Assembly (NCBI GenBank): GCA_003662715.1
Contig: QMYO01000139.1
Span: 1-5,551, forward strand
Reading direction: 5' to 3'
DNA length: 5,551 nt
Source: Candidatus Bathyarchaeota archaeon
Lineage (GTDB): Archaea > Thermoproteota > Bathyarchaeia > Bathyarchaeales > Bathyarchaeaceae
Positions within the stretch are counted from its first letter, which is position 1; every line of letters begins with the position of its first letter. Of this stretch, positions 1 to 5,488 are shown in pieces. The notes beneath the pieces are model-generated. The model was given only the letters and a program-made list of their open reading frames with translations, had not been told where the DNA came from and ran no database searches. Made by a program: the position numbers and the translations under genes.

Positions 1-1
1 C

Positions 2-799
2 CTAAATGTTTACGATAATATATCATTCGGCTTAAAAATAAAGAAAGTACCTGAAGACGAAATTCGAAAGAAAGTTGAAGAAATGCTGAAACTCGTGAGG
101 CTTTCAGGCTATGAGAAAAGAAAGATTAAACAATTGAGCGGTGGAGAACAACAGAGAGTCGCTATCGTAAGGGCTTTAGTAAATGAACCTACCGTATTGC
201 TTTTAGACGAGCCTTTAGGTCCATTGGACTTAAAACTTAGGGAAGAAATGGTTGTTGAGCTGAAAAGGATTCAACGTGAAGTTGGTACCACATTCATTTA
301 CGTCACTCACGACCAAGGAGAAGCCCTTACGATGTCTGATGAGATAGCGGTCATGAAGGATGGAAAAGTTCTACAGCTCGGAACTCCTATGGAAATTTAT
401 GAAAAACCTAAATCCGGGTTTGTAGCCGACTTCATTGGGCGAAGTAATCTGTTCGAGGGAAGTTACTCGGACGGTATGGTTGAAGTTAGCGATCTGGGAA
501 GAGTTATTGTTGAACCCGAACCTCACGTATCCAACAAACGCTCAGTTCTTATCTGCATTAAGCCGGAGAAAATCTCCATTGGAAGGAAGTTAAAAGGTTT
601 AGATAACATATTTGATGGAGAAGTTAAAGAAACCTATTTCCAAGGGCAAGTCATCACCTACAAGGTTTTACTGCAGAACGACTCTTTGATCACGGTTGTA
701 GCACTAAGCTCCGGCGTGAAGGATATTTTTAGGCCAGGAGAGAAGGTAGTCGTCGGTTGGAATAAGGATGACGCGTGGTGCACTACTCAGGGAGGTTAG
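2..799 (+). CDS. potA: ABC importer ATPase, PotA-like, 5'-truncated by window edge
   Basis: Cytoplasmic ATP-hydrolysing subunit that powers the importer encoded downstream. The reading frame is open from base 2, so the gene begins outside the window; the ATG at 83 is internal, because the 27 codons before it encode the normal stretch after the Q-loop ([11 protein letters not shown]). In the 265 visible residues I see the ABC signature LSGGEQQRV (about 45-53), Walker B VLLLDEP (about 65-71), D-loop LGPLD (72-76) and the H-loop histidine in THDQ (about 103). The last 120 residues or so form a TOBE-type regulatory domain, which is typical of the PotA/FbpC/MalK group. Walker A and the Q-loop glutamine lie to the left of the window. 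The usual LGALD/LSALD D-loop has a proline here (LGPLD), a minor variation. The stop is 3 bases before the permease start, which indicates one operon. The PotA subgroup is inferred from gene order and permease type; the ATPase alone could also serve iron or thiamine importers. Confidence 0.93.
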   Translation, partial: LNVYDNISFGLKIKKVPEDEIRKKVEEMLKLVRLSGYEKRKIKQLSGGEQQRVAIVRALVNEPTVLLLDEPLGPLDLKLREEMVVELKRIQREVGTTFIYVTHDQGEALTMSDEIAVMKDGKVLQLGTPMEIYEKPKSGFVADFIGRSNLFEGSYSDGMVEVSDLGRVIVEPEPHVSNKRSVLICIKPEKISIGRKLKGLDNIFDGEVKETYFQGQVITYKVLLQNDSLITVVALSSGVKDIFRPGEKVVVGWNKDDAWCTTQGG

Positions 800-802
800 T
801 GT

Positions 803-1687
803 ATGTCTAAGAAGATCTTAGAGCTCGTCAAAGAAGCAAAAGGCTATTTATTCATGGTTCCTGGCGTGTTTTGGTTAGCTATGTTCTTGTTTGTTCCATT
901 AACTATAATGGCTATTTTCAGTTTCTGGACTATGGTTGAATACAAGCTTGTCCCAACATGGACGCTCGAAAACTACGTAGGAATCGTTACAAGGCGGGGA
1001 GGTCTCTACATTAAGCTACTTTTAAAATCCCTTAGTATGTCATCGGCTGCGACCATAGCCTCAATATGTATAGCTTATCCAATAGCCTATTACATTGCTA
1101 GATATGCAGGAAAGTATAAGTACGTTTGGATAAACATAATTATAGCTCCTTACATGATTTCTTGGGTTATTACACTGTTCGGGTGGAGAACTATTCTCAG
1201 CCCTGGTGGCGGGCTAATAAGCTTTCTACTTATGAAGGCTGGTTTAATATCCGAACCTCTGACGCTACTTTGGGACAACTGGTGGGCAGTAATATTTGTG
1301 TTGGCTATCGGCTGGGCGCCATGGCTTGTTCTTCCTATATTCGTTTCGTTAGAAAAGATAGACAAAAGTCTCCTAGAGGCTGCGCAAGATTTGGGGGCGT
1401 CATCAATAAAGACATTCTTAACTGTGACCTTGCCTCTTAGCATACCAGGCCTCGTTTTGGCGATATTCTTCATACTGATCCCCACATTTGGCGAGTTCGT
1501 GGCACCGAGAATAGCCGGTGGCTCCTCCGGCGCCATGTACGGCATGGCGATAGAGGATGCCTTCTCTAGAATGGCAAACTGGCCCTTCGGATCAGCTATG
1601 GCATTCCTTTTGTTGGCCTTGTCCATAATTATAGGCATCATCTTGCTACGTAAGGTAGGAGTAGAGACGTTGATGGAGGCTCTGTGA
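803..1687 (+). CDS. potB: ABC importer permease, PotB-like
   Basis: Inner (cytoplasmic) membrane permease of a polyamine/opine/phosphonate-type importer, 294 residues. It has about six hydrophobic segments, roughly at 14-42, 70-98, 105-128, 160-182, 212-234 and 262-283. The cytoplasmic EAA loop that docks onto the ATPase is clear: E192-A-A-Q-D-L-G198, followed by LP at 210-211. The short N-terminal cytoplasmic stretch and the GEFVAPRIAGG segment near 230-240 fit PotB rather than the maltose or sugar permeases. The ATG at 803 is supported by GGAGG at 791-795, 7 bases upstream and inside the end of the ATPase gene. The gene ends one base into the start of the next permease, so translation is probably coupled and the two likely form a heterodimer. 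Its EAA codons are identical over 24 bases to those of the neighbouring permease. Confidence 0.93.
   Translation: MSKKILELVKEAKGYLFMVPGVFWLAMFLFVPLTIMAIFSFWTMVEYKLVPTWTLENYVGIVTRRGGLYIKLLLKSLSMSSAATIASICIAYPIAYYIARYAGKYKYVWINIIIAPYMISWVITLFGWRTILSPGGGLISFLLMKAGLISEPLTLLWDNWWAVIFVLAIGWAPWLVLPIFVSLEKIDKSLLEAAQDLGASSIKTFLTVTLPLSIPGLVLAIFFILIPTFGEFVAPRIAGGSSGAMYGMAIEDAFSRMANWPFGSAMAFLLLALSIIIGIILLRKVGVETLMEAL
1376..1399 (+). repeat. 24-base segment shared by the two permease genes, copy 1
   Basis: These 24 bases encode the EAA-loop residues EAAQDLGA of the PotB-like permease and are identical base for base to 2173-2196 in the PotC-like gene; the flanking base differs on each side. The codons match even at free third positions (for example GCG for one alanine and GGG for glycine in both), while the rest of the two genes has diverged strongly. 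Confidence 0.9.
1675..1679 (+). promoter_or_regulatory. Shine-Dalgarno site that decides the potC start
   Basis: GGAGG lies inside the last codons of the upstream permease gene. It is 7 bases from the ATG at 1687 but only 4 bases from a possible GTG at 1684. The potA-potB junction uses the same motif at the same 7-base spacing (791-795 to ATG 803). This favours ATG 1687 as the real start of the second permease and makes the gene overlap exactly one base (TGATG). Confidence 0.7.
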
Positions 1688-2469
1688 TGTTATCGTTCAG
1701 GCAGATATCGAGGGCGTATTCTTATATCTTCGTGATAGCTGTCTATCTACCGATCATAAGCTTAATGGTTCTGTCATTTAACAATTCCCGAACAGTCTCC
1801 TATCCTTTTAGAGAGTTCACTTTAAAATGGTGGAAACTCTTTTTCTCAGACCCCGGTGCCACCTCAACTTTAAAGAACTCTCTTGTGGCAGCCTCCGTCA
1901 CCGCGGTCATAGCGACGCTAATGGGCTTGGGCATCGCGTTCGTCTTGACCCGTCGGAGATTTAGCGGTAAAAGCGCCTTGTTGTACGCATTAACTGTTCC
2001 AATAGCTGTTCCTTATATAATAATAGCAACCAGTCTATTCCTGATTTTCAGCCAAGTTCTTAACATACCAGTTAACATATACACGCTTATAATGGGGCAC
2101 ATCCTTGTGGCTCTGCCATACTCTACCCTCGTCATCATGGCAAGGCTGATAGGGTTTGACAGGTCTTTGGAGGAGGCTGCGCAAGATTTGGGGGCGACTG
2201 GTTTCACTGTTTTTAGGAAGATAACTCTGCCACTAATAATGCCGGGCATCGTCTCCTCTTTGTACATGACGTTTATAATTTCTTTGGAGGATGTAGTGCT
2301 TGCTCGTTTCCTGTCGGGTCCAAACATAACTGTTCCTTTCTTTGTTTATGGTAGGCTCAGGCGTTTCGAGGGGCTACTTGAGACCATGGCCCTCTCAAGC
2401 CTAATGGCTATCTTAATGCTATCACTTACACTATTTTATTTTGTTAAAGCTGCCAAAGTCGAGGAATGA
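1687..2469 (+). CDS. potC: ABC importer permease, PotC-like
   Basis: Second permease of the importer, 260 residues from the chosen ATG (a GTG codon directly before it would add one residue). The first hydrophobic segment is at about 13-31, then come the typical extracytoplasmic FNNSR...FTLKWW stretch, segments near 62-88, 97-120 and 130-152, the EAA loop at 163-170 (EAAQDLGA), and two more segments near 182-204 and 232-252. The FNNS...W.L..Y/F pattern and the stretch SGPNITVPFFVYGRLRR before the last segment are characteristic of PotC-type permeases. It pairs with the upstream PotB-like protein in the membrane, each EAA loop contacting one ATPase subunit. The start is set by GGAGG at 1675-1679 and overlaps the potB stop by one base. 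A 56-base gap separates it from the binding-protein gene. Family assignment is firm; the transported substrate is not. Confidence 0.92.
   Translation: MLSFRQISRAYSYIFVIAVYLPIISLMVLSFNNSRTVSYPFREFTLKWWKLFFSDPGATSTLKNSLVAASVTAVIATLMGLGIAFVLTRRRFSGKSALLYALTVPIAVPYIIIATSLFLIFSQVLNIPVNIYTLIMGHILVALPYSTLVIMARLIGFDRSLEEAAQDLGATGFTVFRKITLPLIMPGIVSSLYMTFIISLEDVVLARFLSGPNITVPFFVYGRLRRFEGLLETMALSSLMAILMLSLTLFYFVKAAKVEE
2173..2196 (+). repeat. 24-base segment shared by the two permease genes, copy 2
   Basis: Second copy of the EAA-loop segment, encoding residues 163-170 of the PotC-like permease. It is identical to 1376-1399, and the two copies begin 797 bases apart. Confidence 0.9.
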
Positions 2470-2480
2470 TACCACAACCC

Positions 2481-2489
2481 TTTTAAATT
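2481..2489 (+). promoter_or_regulatory. Possible TATA box for the binding-protein gene
   Basis: An A/T-rich box, TTTTAAATT, lies in the short gap between potC and the binding-protein gene. An archaeal start site about 25 bases downstream would fall near 2507-2512, just before the GGAGG at 2513-2517, giving a very short leader. This would let the binding protein be made in excess over the membrane parts, as is common for such importers. It is inferred from sequence only, and the gap is A/T-rich anyway. Confidence 0.35.
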
Positions 2490-2525
2490 CATCATTTTGT
2501 AAATTAGGGAAAGGAGGAAAATTGA

Positions 2526-3962
2526 ATGTCTGCAAGACCTTGGAAATTATATCTAGCGGCTATTGCTATCATCTGTTTGTTAGTCGGGGCTGCCATTGGC
2601 TGGGTTGCTAAGCCTCTTGTGACTCCTTTTGGTGGGGTATCGCCGGAAGAGTATGATGCTGCACTAACAAAGATAACAGAGTACGAGTCTATGATTGAGT
2701 ACTACGCGCATAGAATGACCACACAGCCATCCGTAATGATCGACTACCTTAAAGCCGCAGTAACCCCGGAGGGATCCATATGGTATATGCTACAATCGGG
2801 AATAAGACCTGATCCAGATAAGTATCCTTATACGGAGCTAGGAATGCCGCCGAGAAACTTCACAGGCAAACTTGTCATAGGCACTTGGGCGGGATTAGGG
2901 AGGGATGACCCAATGTGGTGGAATGAGGGGCCATGGGGATTCAAGCAAATATACCCAAACGTGACTCTTGAGTGGCGCACCTTCGAGGATGAGCCGGATC
3001 TCCGTGCAAAGCTTGAATTGGATCCCGATTGGGCGGACATCATTGAAGTCTGTGGGGCCCAGTGGAAGCTCATAGAAGCCGGATTTCTAGCCCCACTAAA
3101 TTCGTCGCTGATACCCCTCCTCGCGGAGCTACTGCCAGAATGGTTATTCCATTACGCATTTTGGCACGACAGTAAATTGCATGGAGTTAACATAGAGTGG
3201 GGCCAATCCTCACTAGCGTTTAGAACAGATATATTCGAGGAGTTGGAAGTTCCGGGGAATCTTTGGAACAACTGGTCATTACTGTTTGAGCCCCTTCCAG
3301 AATTAGATGGCAAGATATGGATGTACGACTCTGTTATCGAAATCTTGCCGTCAGCAATTGCTTACGCTGCTGGCACGGACTACTGGGACATCCCATTAAT
3401 GGTGGAGTGGACTTTGGACCAAGAGAAGTGGGCAAAGGTAGAGGAAGCTATGTATAACTTTAGACCAAAGATCGCCAAGTTCTTCACCGGAGTTGAGGAA
3501 GCGTACACGGCTCTGCAGACAGGCGTTGCTGCTGGTGTTTTCTGCTGGAATGACATGTACGCTGCCGGAGCACTCGGCCCAGACTGGGAATGGGACACGG
3601 GAGACGAGGTTCCAGTCGCTTGGATGTTGCCGACTCCAGGCGACTCATGGGGAACCGCCTACTGTATCAATTCGCGCCTCCTGGAGCGTGACCTTGAGCT
3701 ATGGAAGGTGGCACACGCCTTCTTGAACGCCGTTTTGGCTGCAGAGGCCCAAGCTAACAAGATTATGGAGTGGTTCGAGGGGGCTCCCAATAAATACGCT
3801 TGGGACATCGCAATCGGGGAGTGGCCCGAACTCGCGCCGATCATTGAAGAAATGCGTCTCAACAACACATACTACTATACAGCAGAGTGTAGCTATTGGA
3901 TAGAGCCGCCTGATGAGATAACAGAGATATGGGCGGAATTCTGGCTCGAATTCAAAGGGTAG
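2526..3962 (+). CDS. potD: Membrane-anchored solute-binding protein, PotD-like
   Basis: Extracytoplasmic substrate-binding subunit of the importer, 478 residues. Residues 8-27 form a hydrophobic anchor; no lipobox cysteine is evident (C17 lies inside the segment), so it is probably a signal anchor. A spacer (about 31-112) leads into the PotD-type fold, which begins at GKLVIGTWAG (114-123). PotD landmarks follow in order: ADIIEVCGAQWKLIEAGFLAPL (170-191), the hinge-like GVNIEWGQSSLAF, the GVFCWND stretch near 340, and GDSWGTAYCIN near 372-382. Five N-glycosylation sequons occur (N111, N145, N192, N249, N446). Tryptophan is extreme: 31 residues, 6.5%. The start at 2526 has GGAGG at 2513-2517, 8 bases upstream. 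The family and partnership with the permeases are well supported. The substrate is open: the counterparts of PotD Asp257 and Glu171 do not appear conserved, so a polyamine is only one candidate. Confidence 0.88.
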   Translation: MSARPWKLYLAAIAIICLLVGAAIGWVAKPLVTPFGGVSPEEYDAALTKITEYESMIEYYAHRMTTQPSVMIDYLKAAVTPEGSIWYMLQSGIRPDPDKYPYTELGMPPRNFTGKLVIGTWAGLGRDDPMWWNEGPWGFKQIYPNVTLEWRTFEDEPDLRAKLELDPDWADIIEVCGAQWKLIEAGFLAPLNSSLIPLLAELLPEWLFHYAFWHDSKLHGVNIEWGQSSLAFRTDIFEELEVPGNLWNNWSLLFEPLPELDGKIWMYDSVIEILPSAIAYAAGTDYWDIPLMVEWTLDQEKWAKVEEAMYNFRPKIAKFFTGVEEAYTALQTGVAAGVFCWNDMYAAGALGPDWEWDTGDEVPVAWMLPTPGDSWGTAYCINSRLLERDLELWKVAHAFLNAVLAAEAQANKIMEWFEGAPNKYAWDIAIGEWPELAPIIEEMRLNNTYYYTAECSYWIEPPDEITEIWAEFWLEFKG

Positions 3963-3992
3963 CATACTCCCCAATCCCTTTTTTTATTTTTT
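3954..3992 (+). terminator. Operon terminator after the binding-protein gene
   Basis: AAAGGG at 3954-3959, spanning the end of the gene, can pair with CCCTTT at 3976-3981. It is followed by seven T, one A and six T (3979-3992). Archaeal termination depends mainly on such T-runs; the 6-bp stem with a 16-base loop is weak and may be incidental. The position directly after the last importer gene supports termination of the operon here. Confidence 0.6.
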
Positions 3993-4207
3993 GATACTTA
4001 ATTCCAGTTCAATGCCCACCTCTTTCTCGACACCTCGCGGTATGGTGATGAGTTCCTTATGAAGCGCGTAATATGTTGGAAGTAACCCACCGACTTCGAA
4101 AACTCAGAGGTTTCCTCGATTGATCTTTCTTCATGTTGAGCAAAATTTTCTTGATGGCCCACTATTTTATGCTCTAAAGGTGTTGGCATGCAAGAAAAGC
4201 AAGCCAT
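3984..4207 (-). pseudogene. Minus-strand gene remnant with one frame slip, family unknown
   Basis: Two minus-strand frames join into protein-like sequence. Reading leftward from the ATG at 4207 (or the one at 4189), one frame gives MPTPLEHKIVGHQENF and then a glutamate-rich helix. From about 4103 the neighbouring frame continues with FEVGGLLPTYYALHKEL and ends in EKEVGIELELSIKK at a TAA (3984-3986). The second frame has no ATG, and no GTG or TTG until near its end, so it cannot be a gene by itself. Adding one base to the four-base run at 4099-4102 would fuse the frames into a protein tail of about 74 residues. I do not recognise the family. It converges on the importer operon and lies across from the plus-strand fragment starting at 4188, so one of the two upstream extents may be a shadow. 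It may be a decayed gene or an assembly or sequencing indel. Confidence 0.35.
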
Positions 4208-4271
4208 TCTTTCCGAACCGGAGAGCGCTGTAAAGAATTTTGACAGAGAAGCCGTAAGATCTACTGCTTGA
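4188..4271 (+). pseudogene. Short coding-like stretch, broken 5' part of the CcdA-like fragment
   Basis: From the ATG at 4188 a 27-codon frame encodes a charged, helix-like peptide containing QAILSEPESAVKNFDREAV, then stops at 4269-4271. Dropping a single base near 4256-4258 makes it run directly into the next frame as AVDLLLEHGLAAWPEEKL, which continues into the CcdA-like fragment without interruption. This suggests both stretches were once one reading frame, broken by one inserted base. No convincing ribosome binding site precedes the ATG. The peptide is unrecognised. Confidence 0.35.
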
Positions 4272-4278
4272 ACACGGG

Positions 4279-4746
4279 TTGGCTGCTTGGCCAGAGGAGA
4301 AATTGAAGGATGAACAACTAGATTTGGGAAGCACTAATCTCATAGAAGTGGTACATGATTACACAGGCAATTGGAGAAGAGGGGGCGAACCATTAATTCC
4401 TATATTTAAGATACCAAAGCCCATTAAGAAGCGCATTCAAAAAATACCGCTTCAGAATAGCTTGTATTTCGATTTTTCAGTAGGGATATTATTTTCTTTC
4501 ATTAAGTTATGTTGCACTTTACCATTACTTTTCTCTCTTCCCTTACTTCAGCCTATCCAATCTATAGCCAGCGTAACCATATTCAACGTTGGTCTAGTGT
4601 TTCCCATGTTGCTTCTCGGTATACTCCTAAGCATAGGCTTCCTTAAAGCAAGTCAACTACGTGAAGTACGTTCGAAAGGCAGAGTCTTGCAGAGAACCAT
4701 CGTTGGAACAGCTTTCATAGTTTCAGCGTTCTTCATTCTTCAGTAA
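4279..4746 (+). CDS. CcdA/DsbD-like membrane fragment (last three segments only), probable remnant
   Basis: The open frame encodes 155 residues from a TTG at 4279. Residues 1-60 are polar and end in a lysine-rich stretch (KPIKKRIQK). Three membrane segments follow at about 66-88, 97-122 and 137-154. The first carries FSVGILFSFIKLCC, resembling the fourth segment of CcdA, where a redox cysteine normally follows a proline (PC); here that proline is a cysteine (C78-C79). The second, FNVGLVFPMLLLGI, matches the conserved Y/FN.G...PLLL pattern of the family. CcdA-type proteins move electrons across the membrane to extracytoplasmic thiol proteins using one cysteine in segment 1 and one in segment 4. 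The first half is missing here, so electron transfer as in intact CcdA is unlikely. There is no ATG near the front, no clear ribosome binding site before the TTG, and an in-frame stop at 4255-4257. All this points to a truncated, decaying gene. The family call rests on pattern recognition. Confidence 0.5.
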   Translation: MAAWPEEKLKDEQLDLGSTNLIEVVHDYTGNWRRGGEPLIPIFKIPKPIKKRIQKIPLQNSLYFDFSVGILFSFIKLCCTLPLLFSLPLLQPIQSIASVTIFNVGLVFPMLLLGILLSIGFLKASQLREVRSKGRVLQRTIVGTAFIVSAFFILQ

Positions 4747-4793
4747 AGATATATGCGCAAAAATGGGAGCAGGAAATATCGCTACATTTATTT

Positions 4794-4802
4794 CCATAAA
4801 AG
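4794..4802 (+). promoter_or_regulatory. Possible TATA box for the RNase P/YhbY/S19e cluster
   Basis: In the roughly 100-base gap after the CcdA-like fragment, CCATAAAAG resembles an archaeal TATA box. Transcription would start near 4823-4828, before the GAGG at 4833-4836 and after the ATG at 4807. Other A/T-rich candidates lie at 4748-4756 and 4784-4794, so the placement is uncertain. Confidence 0.25.
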
Positions 4803-4844
4803 CTTAATGGAAGCTCTGAAGAGAAAAATAGTGAGGAAACGGAC

Positions 4845-5153
4845 ATCACGAAACAGATAGCCCTACAACGCATCCACACGCTTTTCCGTCTAGCTAAAGA
4901 GAACATTCACGAAAACCCAGAACTGGCGCAAAGATACGCCGAGATTGCAAGGAAAATCGCTATGAAAACAAATCTGCGACTGCCCAGAGAGTATAGGCGA
5001 CTCATTTGCAGACACTGTAAAAGCTTTATTTTCCCAGGCGTAAACTGTCGGGTCCGCATCCAATCTAGAAGGGAACCCCACGTGGTTGTCACCTGTCTCA
5101 AATGTGGGAAACACATGCGCATTCCACTGAAAAGAGAGGAGAAAAGATGTTAA
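4845..5153 (+). CDS. rnp4: RNase P protein component 4 (Rpp21/Rpr2 type), start unresolved
   Basis: Protein subunit of archaeal RNase P, which with the RNA subunit removes 5' leaders from pre-tRNA; it pairs with the Rpp29 homologue. The zinc ribbon is complete: two CxxC pairs (IC-RH-CK and TC-LK-CG) flank FPGVNCRVRI, the family hallmark. Before it lies the conserved helical region QIALQRIHTLFRLAKENIHE and ELAQRYAEIARKIAM. That region is in the same frame but upstream of the only ATG (4962), which would leave 63 residues without the N-terminal helices. The frame is open back to a stop at 4797-4799 with no ATG, GTG or TTG. I give 4845 (ATC, 8 bases after GAGG at 4833-4836; 102 residues) as a provisional start. 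Alternatives are GTG 4831 with a one-base frame slip near 4852, or ATG 4962 (AAGGA at 4949-4953). Family members are usually around 100-120 residues. The gene overlaps the next one by 7 bases. Confidence 0.85.
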   Translation: MTKQIALQRIHTLFRLAKENIHENPELAQRYAEIARKIAMKTNLRLPREYRRLICRHCKSFIFPGVNCRVRIQSRREPHVVVTCLKCGKHMRIPLKREEKRC

Positions 5154-5440
5154 CGCCCAAGATGAAGCGTCGAATAAAACGTGAATTAAGCGCTGAGAAG
5201 CCAACTATATGGGTTGGGAAAGAGGGAGCGGCGCCCAGAATCGTGAATGAAGTTTCAAGGCAACTGGATAAAAGGGAAATGGTGAAGGCTAGGATATTGA
5301 AGAGTGCCCTAAAAAATGAGAAAGCTAAGGACGTTGCGTCGAAAATTGCGCAGCAAACATCCTCAACCCTAATTGATATCCGAGGCCACACCTTCATATT
5401 ATATAAACGCCGAAAGAAGAAAAGTGAAAAGTCTTTATAA
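5147..5440 (+). CDS. YhbY/CRS1-type (CRM domain) RNA-binding protein
   Basis: Small single-domain RNA-binding protein, 97 residues, of the archaeal YhbY-like group. The bacterial homologue associates with pre-50S ribosomal particles and the plant relatives act in intron splicing; in archaea the role is probably ribosome or RNA maturation. Almost the whole length is the CRM domain: MKRRIKRELSAEKPTIWVGK starts it, with the GxxG loop in VGKEGAAP, then a helix, the VKARILKSAL strand-turn, and the closing RGHTFILYKRR. The tail is a run of lysine and arginine. I chose ATG 5147 because AGAGGAG at 5135-5141 lies just upstream and the domain begins there; the ATG at 5102 would add 15 unrelated residues that overlap the zinc-ribbon codons of rnp4. 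The 7-base overlap with rnp4 implies co-transcription and coupled translation. Confidence 0.9.
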   Translation: MLTPKMKRRIKRELSAEKPTIWVGKEGAAPRIVNEVSRQLDKREMVKARILKSALKNEKAKDVASKIAQQTSSTLIDIRGHTFILYKRRKKKSEKSL

Positions 5441-5488
5441 GAGGCTTCATGAATTAGTGAAGGAAAAATCAGCTAGGAAGAAACAGTC

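Noticed and set aside
1126..1440. Plus-strand 104-codon frame overlapping potB
   Set aside because: It is out of frame within conserved permease coding sequence and resembles no family; a shadow frame.
1150..1641. Long minus-strand open frame (163 codons) inside the first permease gene
   Set aside because: It is antisense to a well-supported PotB-like gene, has no recognisable motif, and its composition reflects the reversed hydrophobic codons.
3699..3974. Minus-strand 91-codon frame across the end of the binding-protein gene
   Set aside because: It is antisense to conserved PotD-like sequence and runs through the terminator; no family features.
4195..4336. Upstream extension of the minus-strand remnant frame beyond ATG 4207
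   Set aside because: The frame stays open to about 4336, but it lies opposite the more convincing plus-strand frame leading into the CcdA-like fragment, so it is probably a shadow.
4807..4860. ATG-started 17-codon frame (MEALKRKIVRK...) before rnp4
   Set aside because: It lacks a ribosome binding site and stops at 4858; it is only meaningful if a frameshift joins it to rnp4, which is covered under the start problem.
5102..5146. Upstream ATG extension of the YhbY-like gene
   Set aside because: The 15 added residues overlap rnp4 codons out of frame, are unlike the family, and the ribosome binding site lies directly before ATG 5147.
5098..5397. Minus-strand 99-codon frame opposite the YhbY-like gene
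   Set aside because: The CRM-domain gene on the plus strand is convincing and this frame mirrors it.
5424..5488. GTG-started frame giving KSLYKRLHELVKEKSARKKQ between the YhbY-like gene and rps19e
   Set aside because: It looks protein-like, but it overlaps the end of the YhbY-like gene, runs out of frame into rps19e and has no recognised family; probably lysine-rich chance sequence.
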